A DNA stretch of 64,000 bases from positions 1 through 64,000 of the forward strand of contig JAMOZS010000004.1 of NCBI GenBank assembly GCA_023667765.1. Reading direction: 5' to 3'. The stretch's first letter is position 1. Each line of letters begins with the position of its first letter. Under the pieces are notes generated by a model, which worked only from the letters and a program-made list of their open reading frames with translations, was not told the DNA's origin and ran no database searches. The DNA comes from Roseburia sp. GTDB lineage: Bacteria > Bacillota > Clostridia > Lachnospirales > Lachnospiraceae. A program made the position numbers and the translations under genes. Of this stretch, positions 54,522 to 61,565 are shown piece by piece.

Positions 54522-54821
54522 ATGACAAAAAGAGTAAGAGGAACATGTTTAGGGATTTTAATAGCTGTAATGTTGTTGGGGAGCAGTTTAACGGTGTTTG
54601 CGGCGAACTGTTCGCATACCTTTGATACGACAAGGACGTATCATCATAGTGTTAAAACAGGAGATCATCATGAACACACGAAGATTGTGGATGGCAAAGA
54701 ATATAGATACGGATGCACCACATATATTTATTACTATGAAGTAACAAAGAAGTGCAGTAAATGTGGACAGGTATATGTTCTTTCCGGTTATGAAACTTCA
54801 AATGTATGTGTTCCTGATTAA
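54522..54821 (+). CDS. small secreted Cys/His-rich protein
   Basis: A 99-residue protein with AAAGGAGG about 9 bases before the start. A signal peptide (about 1-28, cleavage near VFA-AN) leads a 71-residue mature chain with six His (two HH pairs), five Cys including a CSKCG pair, and many Tyr. The C-terminal CxxC plus an earlier Cys and His could bind zinc or form disulfides. I do not recognise a family. Confidence 0.7.
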   Translation: MTKRVRGTCLGILIAVMLLGSSLTVFAANCSHTFDTTRTYHHSVKTGDHHEHTKIVDGKEYRYGCTTYIYYYEVTKKCSKCGQVYVLSGYETSNVCVPD

Positions 54822-54922
54822 AAATGTATGATGTGGCAGTTTGGGGGAATACCTCTCTTTAGAGTTGTATTTCCCTTGGCGGCCTCATCAGGGATGGTTT
54901 TTGCAGAAAAGAGGAATATTGT

Positions 54923-57112
54923 GTGAAGAAGAACTCCAAAAGGCAGGGTATCATACTGGGCTTGATATTGTTGGCAGGGCTGGCAGGATGTGGACAGGCA
55001 GCAGGAAAAGAGACATCAGGCAAAGAGCCGCAGGCTGAAAATGTATATCATGTGGAGACGGTAGATTTACAGATTACGCCGGCTCTTACCCCTGCTGTCT
55101 CAACATGGGCTGTTAAAAATGGTACATTGTATTTTATGGATTGGGAAAATCATATTTACAGGGAAGAATTATCACCGGAGGGTGGGGGAAAACCGGAGGT
55201 CTTGCCGATTTTGCAGAAGGAGACGGAACAGCTGCGTTATTTTTTTGTAGGACGACAGGAGGAGATAGGCTGTATGGTACAAAATGCCGCCGGGGAATAT
55301 TGGGTAAAAAGGTTTTCCTCGGAGGGAGAAGAACTGTCGTCGGTCATGCTTCAAAGTACAGGAGTGGATTCGGAGGGTTTCGGCATATGGAAGGCAGCGG
55401 AAGATGCGGAGGGATTCTTGTATGTGCAGACTGCTTATTCCGTTTTTTTATTTAGAGCAGATGGTCGGTTCATTGGGGAGATAACAGCGCCTGAGGAGAA
55501 GCTTATAGATATGGGGATTAGCGGAGAGGGAAAAGTTTACATTACCTATGCCGCGCAGTTGAATCGAGTGATGCTTGCCCGGATAGACGCAGAGAACGGC
55601 AGGCTGGATGCCGCTAAGGATATCCCGGGCAATGGGAGATTGTATTTGGCAGGAAGCGGCGGTTTTTATCTGTTGGATAACCATTATCTGTATGAGTATG
55701 ACACAAAAGAGGGAGCTTACAGAGTATTACTGGATTGGATAGAGCATTATGTGAATGCCGCTATGATACAAAGTATTGTAAGCTTTGCGCCTGAAGAACT
55801 GGGGGTGATTTCCTGGAATTATGCCGATTCGAATCAGCCCATTGATTTTCTGTTTCTCACAGAGACCACCAGAGAAGAAAAGATGGCGGTCACGGGAGAA
55901 AAACAGGAGGTTAAGCTGTTTACTATGAGCGTGGGAAAACTGAACGAGCTGGTAGTGAATTTCAATAAAGAGAATGAGAACTATCAGGTGGTTTTAGAGG
56001 AGATAGATTATGGGGATATAGGGGATATGGAGCTGTTTATAAATACCCGGCTTATGGGGAAGGAAAGTCCTGATTTAATAGATTTTGACTATAGTTTCTT
56101 CACGACATATCGGGATGCAGGGGTGCTGGCGGATTTGACGCCTTATATGACAGAAAGTGAGGCATATAAAAAAGAAGCGTTTTTGGAGAGTGCGATAGAG
56201 CCGTTCGTCCGGGGGGAGGCGGTGTATGCTCTGCCAAAGGAATTTAGTGTAGCTACCTTCATCGGCAGGACTTCCCAGGTGGAGAGCCTGAAAGAGCATG
56301 CGGGTATGAGTATAGAGGGCTTTGTGGAATGGCTGGAACAGAATCCGGACGTTAAATTTTACAGAGATGGTTCCCGGACTGCTTTGTTGCAATACTGCCT
56401 GAGAATGGGAACTTATGATTTGGTGGATTATGAGTCGGGCACCTGCAATCTGGATGGCAGGGAATTTAAAGAATTACTGCAAAGATTGGAAAAGTTGAAT
56501 TTTGAATCAGGTTTTTCGGCAGGGGAATGGGAGGAAATTGCGCAAAGCAGGGAGAAGATATTGGATGTGGAATATCTGAGAAGCTTTTATGACTTGGAAA
56601 AGCTGCAGCTGCAGTTTGGAACAGAGATGTCTCTTTTAGGTTTTCCGAGGGAGGATGGAGCTTTATGCACCGAATTGAACCCCATGTCGATATTAGGCAT
56701 TTTAAACAGGAGTGAACATAAGGAGGGGGCGTGGGAATTTGTGGAGTATTTTATGGAGCATTATCCGATGTATAGCGGCTTCCCAACAAGAAAGGAGGAC
56801 TTTGAAAGAGAAAAGGCGGCAGCAGGAAAGAAGCAATATGAAAAGGATGAGAAGGGGAAAAAATATGAGGTGGCTCATGATTACAAGCTGGTAGGCGGAA
56901 ATGTGGTGGAAATATTTGCGGTGGATAAGAGACAAATTGAGCAGATAGAAGAGGCTATAGCCTGTGCAAAAACGGCGCCGCCGGAGCGGTTTGAGCTGGG
57001 AGATATTATTATGGAAGAATATTGCTGTTATCTGAATGGAGATAAATCTCTGGAGGAATGTCTGGATATTATGCAGAATAGGGCCGGACTGTATTTGGCA
57101 GAAAGTAGATAG
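54923..57112 (+). CDS. lipoprotein with N-terminal propeller-like region and C-terminal solute-binding domain
   Basis: GTG start at 54923. The 729-residue protein has a lipoprotein signal peptide with LAGLAGC (Cys23). Residues about 45-330 are beta-rich with repeated Trp/Tyr strands, like a propeller fragment. Residues about 335-725 look like an extracellular solute-binding domain (MSVGKLNELVVNFNKENENYQVVLEEI, PDLIDFDY, AGVLADLTPYM, AVYALPKEF, LNPMSILGIL). No permease genes are next to it, so it may bind glycans for a distant transporter or act as a receptor. Confidence 0.82.
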   Translation: MKKNSKRQGIILGLILLAGLAGCGQAAGKETSGKEPQAENVYHVETVDLQITPALTPAVSTWAVKNGTLYFMDWENHIYREELSPEGGGKPEVLPILQKETEQLRYFFVGRQEEIGCMVQNAAGEYWVKRFSSEGEELSSVMLQSTGVDSEGFGIWKAAEDAEGFLYVQTAYSVFLFRADGRFIGEITAPEEKLIDMGISGEGKVYITYAAQLNRVMLARIDAENGRLDAAKDIPGNGRLYLAGSGGFYLLDNHYLYEYDTKEGAYRVLLDWIEHYVNAAMIQSIVSFAPEELGVISWNYADSNQPIDFLFLTETTREEKMAVTGEKQEVKLFTMSVGKLNELVVNFNKENENYQVVLEEIDYGDIGDMELFINTRLMGKESPDLIDFDYSFFTTYRDAGVLADLTPYMTESEAYKKEAFLESAIEPFVRGEAVYALPKEFSVATFIGRTSQVESLKEHAGMSIEGFVEWLEQNPDVKFYRDGSRTALLQYCLRMGTYDLVDYESGTCNLDGREFKELLQRLEKLNFESGFSAGEWEEIAQSREKILDVEYLRSFYDLEKLQLQFGTEMSLLGFPREDGALCTELNPMSILGILNRSEHKEGAWEFVEYFMEHYPMYSGFPTRKEDFEREKAAAGKKQYEKDEKGKKYEVAHDYKLVGGNVVEIFAVDKRQIEQIEEAIACAKTAPPERFELGDIIMEEYCCYLNGDKSLEECLDIMQNRAGLYLAESR

Positions 57113-57122
57113 AGCACTTCAG

Positions 57123-57148
57123 GAAGGTCAGCTTAAGAGCTGACCTTC
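57123..57148. terminator. perfect hairpin at the convergent gene junction
   Basis: An 11-base perfect stem GAAGGTCAGCT/AGCTGACCTTC with a TAAG loop. It overlaps the last codons and stop of the minus-strand P-type ATPase. No T run on either side; probably a bidirectional transcript-end structure. Confidence 0.45.
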
Positions 57149-59100
57149 AGGCACCGAATAGCGTTCAGGACTGCAATCACCATAACGCCCACATCTGCGA
57201 AAATAGCCAGCCACATGTTGGCGATTCCCAGAGCGCCTAAAATCAAGCAGATTCCCTTAACAGCCAGTGCAAATACTATGTTTTCATAGACGATTCGCAG
57301 ACATTTTCGCGCAATGCGGATAGCCAGTGCAATCCTTTCGGGATTATCATCCATCAGCACAATATCAGCGGCCTCGATGGCGGCGTCAGAACCCATGGCC
57401 CCCATGGCGATTCCGATATCTGCCCGGGACAGTACCGGCGCATCGTTAATACCGTCTCCCACAAAGGCAAGGACTTCTTTTTTTCCTTTTTCCGCCAGAA
57501 GCTTTTCGGTCAGCTCCACTTTATCTCCGGGAAGAAGTTCGCTGTGTACCTCGTCTATGAGAAGTTCCTGGGCTACATGCTCTGCAGTAGCTCTGTTGTC
57601 GCCGGTAAGCATGACGGTCTTTTTTACACCGGCTTTTTTCAGTGCGTTAATAGCATCTTTTGCCTCCGGCTTGATGACGTCGGCAATCAGAATATAGCCG
57701 GCATATTTACCATTGACTGCCACATGTACTACAGTGCCGATATCTGAGGCTTCCGGATATTCCAGGCCCAGTTTTGCCATCAGTCTGGCGTTGCCTGCCG
57801 CTGTGCTGACGCCTTTTACCCTGGCGGTCACACCATGACCGCTGATTTCCTCTACATCGCTTAAAAGGCTGTTATCAATCTCTTTGCCATAGGCTTCTTT
57901 CAGGCTTCGGCTGATAGGATGGCCGGAGTAGCTTTCCGCATAAGCGGCATATTCCAGGAGTTGTTTCCCGGCGGCAGCCATGGAGGCGGTATGTTCCTCG
58001 GCGTCGGCTTCTTTCTGCAAGCCAATCTGTATTTCTTCCATAAAAGTCTTGGAAGGATAGATTCCGGTTACCTGAAAAACGCCTTTGGTCAAGGTACCTG
58101 TCTTATCGAACACAAGATATTTCGTCTTTGCCATTGCTTCCAGATAATTGGAGCCCTTTACTAAGATACCGCAGGAACTCGCGCCGCCGATTCCGCCAAA
58201 GAAGCTTAGCGGGATGGAAATGACAAGGGCGCAGGGGCAGCTGATAACAAGGAAGGTGAGGGCTCGGATAATCCAGGTACTGAAGCCTGCGGGGCGACCC
58301 AGCAGCATGCTGATAACGGGGGGCAGGATTGCCAGAGCCAGTGCGCTGTAGCAGACGGCGGGCGTATAATATCTGGCAAATTTAGAAATAAAGTTCTCCG
58401 CTTTGGATTTCTTCATACTGGAGTTTTCCACCAAATCCAATATTTTAGATACGGTAGATTCTCCGAATTCCCTGGTAGTACGAATTTTTAAAAGTCCGTT
58501 TAAATTGACACAGCCGCTGATAACCTGGTCTCCCGGTTCCACCTGCCTGGGAACGCTTTCGCCGGTAAGGGCGCTGGTATTTAAGGAGGAAGAGCCTTCC
58601 TCCACCATGCCGTCAATGGGGATTTTTTCGCCCGGACGTACTACAATGACGGAATCAACTTCCACGTCATCCGGTTCGACCTGCTTTAAATTACCGTTCT
58701 CGTCCTCGATATTGGCATAGTCCGGCCGAATATCCATCAGCGCCGTAATATTCTTTCGGCTTTTTCCCACGGCGACAGACTGGAACAGCTCGCCAATCTG
58801 GTAGAAAAGCATTACTGCGACGCCCTCGGCAAATTCTCCGCAGCCGGTGGTCAGTTCCTCATAGATTCCCAGAGCCATGGCACCTATGGTAGCTACCGCC
58901 ATCAGAAAATTTTCATCAAAAACTTCGCCGTGTGCAATTCCCAGAGCCGCCTTGCGAAGAATATCATATCCGATAATGAGATAGGGGATAAGATACAGCA
59001 CAAAGGCAGCGAGACCGCTTGCGGGTACAAAATGAAGAAGCACCATCAGCACTGAGGCAATCATAATGCGGTATAAAATCTTTTTTTGTTTTTTGTTCAT
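57133..59100 (-). CDS. heavy-metal P1B-type ATPase (Zn/Cd-type exporter)
   Basis: A 655-residue P-type ATPase. Motifs: actuator SALTGESVP, membrane metal site VISCPCALVIS (CPC), phosphorylation DKTGTLTKG, VMLTGDN and FVGDGINDAPVLSRADIGIAMG. It has no N-terminal HMA domain; the separate HMA protein encoded just upstream may supply it. The CPC motif with the ArsR-type operator in front favours zinc, cadmium or lead efflux over copper, but this is not decisive. Confidence 0.93.
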   Translation of the reverse strand: MNKKQKKILYRIMIASVLMVLLHFVPASGLAAFVLYLIPYLIIGYDILRKAALGIAHGEVFDENFLMAVATIGAMALGIYEELTTGCGEFAEGVAVMLFYQIGELFQSVAVGKSRKNITALMDIRPDYANIEDENGNLKQVEPDDVEVDSVIVVRPGEKIPIDGMVEEGSSSLNTSALTGESVPRQVEPGDQVISGCVNLNGLLKIRTTREFGESTVSKILDLVENSSMKKSKAENFISKFARYYTPAVCYSALALAILPPVISMLLGRPAGFSTWIIRALTFLVISCPCALVISIPLSFFGGIGGASSCGILVKGSNYLEAMAKTKYLVFDKTGTLTKGVFQVTGIYPSKTFMEEIQIGLQKEADAEEHTASMAAAGKQLLEYAAYAESYSGHPISRSLKEAYGKEIDNSLLSDVEEISGHGVTARVKGVSTAAGNARLMAKLGLEYPEASDIGTVVHVAVNGKYAGYILIADVIKPEAKDAINALKKAGVKKTVMLTGDNRATAEHVAQELLIDEVHSELLPGDKVELTEKLLAEKGKKEVLAFVGDGINDAPVLSRADIGIAMGAMGSDAAIEAADIVLMDDNPERIALAIRIARKCLRIVYENIVFALAVKGICLILGALGIANMWLAIFADVGVMVIAVLNAIRCLKVSS

Positions 59101-59124
59101 ATTTGCTTCCTCGCAGTATTAACA

Positions 59125-59346
59125 TCAATCCAGAAAGATTTCACAGTCATCCTCAACTCTCTTACAGGCTTTTAAAACAGCGGTCATCACCTTCTTTTCA
59201 TCGCTGCCTTCCTGAAATTCCACTTTCATTTTCTGAGTCATAAAGCTGACGGTTGCGTCAACAACGCCCTCTGTCTTTTTGGCGGCGTCCTCCATCTTCT
59301 GAGCACAGTTTGCACAATCCACTTCGATTTTATAGGTTTTTTTCAT
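59125..59346 (-). CDS. HMA-domain metallochaperone
   Basis: The ATG complementing 59344-59346 has AAAGGAG about 9 bases upstream and gives a 73-residue single HMA domain (ferredoxin-like fold). Metal-binding residues are in VDCANCAQKM (CxxC). It likely hands metal to the P-type ATPase encoded 24 bases downstream in the same operon. Acidic CKRVEDDCEIF at the C-terminus has two extra Cys. Confidence 0.88.
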   Translation of the reverse strand: MKKTYKIEVDCANCAQKMEDAAKKTEGVVDATVSFMTQKMKVEFQEGSDEKKVMTAVLKACKRVEDDCEIFLD

Positions 59347-59407
59347 TTTTACGCTCCTTTCGCCCCTTACAAGGGCATATGTTCTTTTCTGTTTCTTTCT
59401 ATTATTC

Positions 59408-59463
59408 AAACATATGAACCATTGTTCATATGTTTATATTACCATAGTATTTCTATTTGTCAA
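59408..59463 (-). promoter_or_regulatory. promoter with ArsR/SmtB-type operator for the metal exporter operon
   Basis: On the minus strand: TTGACA (complement of 59458-59463), 16-base spacer, TAATAT (complement of 59436-59441). Right after the -10 is a perfect 12-base inverted repeat, AAACATATGAAC (59408-59419) and GTTCATATGTTT (59424-59435), 4-base spacer. The ATATGAAC...GTTCATAT core is the hallmark of ArsR/SmtB (CzrA/CadC) operators. The cognate repressor is not encoded in the window. Confidence 0.85.
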
Positions 59464-59536
59464 TAGGTTTCTTTAAAATTCTATGTTCCCTCCATTGTGA
59501 CAATTTCGCGTATCAATATTTATCATACCCTGAATT

Positions 59537-59699
59537 GGGAGGAGGTTGGGAACTTTAGGCGGCGGCCGGTCCCGGAGGAGCTCAAAGCTGTCACGGCACA
59601 GGAAAATTTGACGGAGCAGACAGCGTGGGCTCCCCGGAGCCGGCCGCCTAAAAGCCTCCTCTCCTGTTCCCGCCCTATAAGAGAATCCATCAAATTTTC
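59537..59699. repeat. GC-rich, strongly structured intergenic element
   Basis: Several inverted arms nest here: the segment around 59546-59583 is complementary to 59626-59672 (AGGCGGC...GGCCGG against CCGGCCGCCT, and GGGAAC against GTTCCC), AGCTGTC near 59586 pairs with GACAGCG near 59618, and GAAAATTTGACGG (59602-59614) pairs with CCATCAAATTTTC (59687-59699) at 12 of 13 positions. The GC content contrasts with its AT-rich flanks. It could be a dispersed mobile repeat or a structured RNA. No protein is convincing. Confidence 0.55.
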
Positions 59700-59713
59700 A
59701 GTAGCATAGGTCA

Positions 59714-59741
59714 TTGAAAAAAAACACAGATATTTTATACT
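59714..59741 (+). promoter_or_regulatory. promoter for the GH43 lipoprotein gene
   Basis: TTGAAA (59714-59719), 16-base spacer, TATACT (59736-59741), 110 bases before the ATG at 59852. Confidence 0.5.
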
Positions 59742-59851
59742 GTTTATTACAGGACATTACAGAACCGAATGCCAGGGAGCAGGAATTCACAAGGTAATGA
59801 TAAAGTCAGCTTCCAGATTAAAAAGCGGAGAGCTATACGAAGGGAAGCCAT

Positions 59852-61537
59852 ATGAACAGGAAAGAATATAAGTCTATATCTTATAAGCGTACCAATAAAA
59901 AGACCTGCAGCAGGCGGCTCGCAGCACTGGCAGTATTCATGGCGGCGGCAGGCCTGTGCGCCTGTGGCAGCGAAGCGGGGGCGCACTCTTCGGAAGCACC
60001 GTTTTTACAGCCGGAGCAGTCAGGAGAGGTCGAGGGCGAAGAATACGAAAAGGAACAGGAGGAAGGAAGTATGGAAACAAGCAAGGAAACAAGCAGGGAA
60101 ACAAATTACGGTAAACTATTTCAGGGTATCACGTTGGCAAAAGGCTATAAGGGAATCAAGGATGAAAATCCCATTATGACCCAGCGCTTCGGAGCTGACC
60201 CCTATGCTATGGTGTATGAGGATAAGGTATATTTTTATATGACGGCTGATACACCCTCTTATGATGCAGAAGACAATTTGGAAGAAAATACCTATGGCAA
60301 TATTAACACCATTTCCGTGGTCTCAACAGAGGATATGGTAAATTTCACGGACCATGGACAGATTGCCGCAGCGGGAAAGGACGGCGCTGCAAAATGGGCG
60401 AAAAATTCCTGGGCGCCTGCCGCCGCTTGGAAAATAATCGACGGAAAGCCTAAATTCTTTCTGTATTTTGCGGATGCAGGTGGAGGTATCGGAGTTCTAA
60501 GCGCTGATGACCCGACAGGCCCGTTTACGGACGAACTGGGTCATGGACTGATTACAAGGGATATGCCAAACTGCGGCAATGTCTTATGGCTCTTTGACCC
60601 GGCGGTTCTGATGGATGATGACGGAAGGGCTTATCTGTATTTTGGCGGCGGTGTGCCCGAGGACAAAATCTCAGAGCCCGGAACGGCCAGGGCTGTGGAG
60701 CTGGGCGAGGACATGATGAGTATCCTGGGAGAGCCGGTAGTGATTGATGCGCCATATTTGTTCGAGGATTCAGGCATTCATAAATATAAGGACAAATATT
60801 ATTACACTTATTGCAGTAACTGGCAGGTGGACGAGGCCGGAACGGAAAAGTATGGCTTCCATAATGCGGAAATCGTATGTCTGGAAAGTGAGAACCCGCT
60901 GGGCCCCTTCACCTTTAAGGAGGTAATTCTGAAGAATCCGGGGCAGGTTTTCGGACTTTACGGGAACAATCATCATTGTGTGTTCTGCTTTAAGGACCAG
61001 TGGTACATTACCTATCACACGAGACTGCTGGAACAGCAAATGGGTTGGGAAAAGGGTTATCGCTGTACCCATGTGGATGAATTTACCATGGGGGAGGACG
61101 GCAGTATCGGCTATATCCGGCAGACTTATACCGGGCGCAGACAGTTGAAGCCTCTGGATTTGTATCAGGAGACCGGAGCTACTACGGCTTCCGTTATGGC
61201 AGGTGTGGAAACGGCGTCGCGGGAGGAAGCCGGAGGGATGGTTTTGTGCGGAATGCATACCGGAAGCTATGTGAAGCTGGAGGGCGTAGATTTCGGAGAA
61301 CAGGCGCCGGAGATAATTATGGCCAGGCTTTGTTCTGACGGAGAGGGCGGTGTGCTTCGGATAACAATAGATACGTTAAACAGCGAAGCGCTCGCTTATC
61401 TGGAGGTGCCTGAGACTACGGAGGGCTTTGTGGAAGTCAGGGCGGAGTTTGAGACGGAGATTGTAGGGGTGCATGATTTGTATGTCACCTTCTATGGGCA
61501 GGGGTATGAAATTGGCAGCTGGCAGCTGTTAAAGTAA
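59852..61537 (+). CDS. GH43 family glycosidase lipoprotein with C-terminal CBM6-like domain
   Basis: A 561-residue lipoprotein (GLCAC lipobox, Cys38) with a Glu/Ser-rich spacer to about residue 90. The five-bladed propeller GH43 domain covers about 100-430: RFGADPYAMV (catalytic base Asp), WAPAAAWK, FDPAVLMDDDGRAYLYFGG and YLFEDSGIHKYKDKYYYTY (acid Glu). The last 110 residues (VKLEGVDFGEQAPEIIMARL, ITIDTLNSE) resemble CBM6. It probably releases arabinose or xylose from plant xylan at the cell surface. The next gene, 28 bases on, encodes a GH39-GH43 enzyme. Confidence 0.92.
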   Translation: MNRKEYKSISYKRTNKKTCSRRLAALAVFMAAAGLCACGSEAGAHSSEAPFLQPEQSGEVEGEEYEKEQEEGSMETSKETSRETNYGKLFQGITLAKGYKGIKDENPIMTQRFGADPYAMVYEDKVYFYMTADTPSYDAEDNLEENTYGNINTISVVSTEDMVNFTDHGQIAAAGKDGAAKWAKNSWAPAAAWKIIDGKPKFFLYFADAGGGIGVLSADDPTGPFTDELGHGLITRDMPNCGNVLWLFDPAVLMDDDGRAYLYFGGGVPEDKISEPGTARAVELGEDMMSILGEPVVIDAPYLFEDSGIHKYKDKYYYTYCSNWQVDEAGTEKYGFHNAEIVCLESENPLGPFTFKEVILKNPGQVFGLYGNNHHCVFCFKDQWYITYHTRLLEQQMGWEKGYRCTHVDEFTMGEDGSIGYIRQTYTGRRQLKPLDLYQETGATTASVMAGVETASREEAGGMVLCGMHTGSYVKLEGVDFGEQAPEIIMARLCSDGEGGVLRITIDTLNSEALAYLEVPETTEGFVEVRAEFETEIVGVHDLYVTFYGQGYEIGSWQLLK

Positions 61538-61565
61538 GAGCTCCCAAAAGGAATGGAGGCTGAAT

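Noticed and set aside
59523..59714. 63-codon minus-strand ORF over the structured element
   Set aside because: The open frame follows from the GC-rich repeat arms; no binding site and no domain. Kept only as a structured element.
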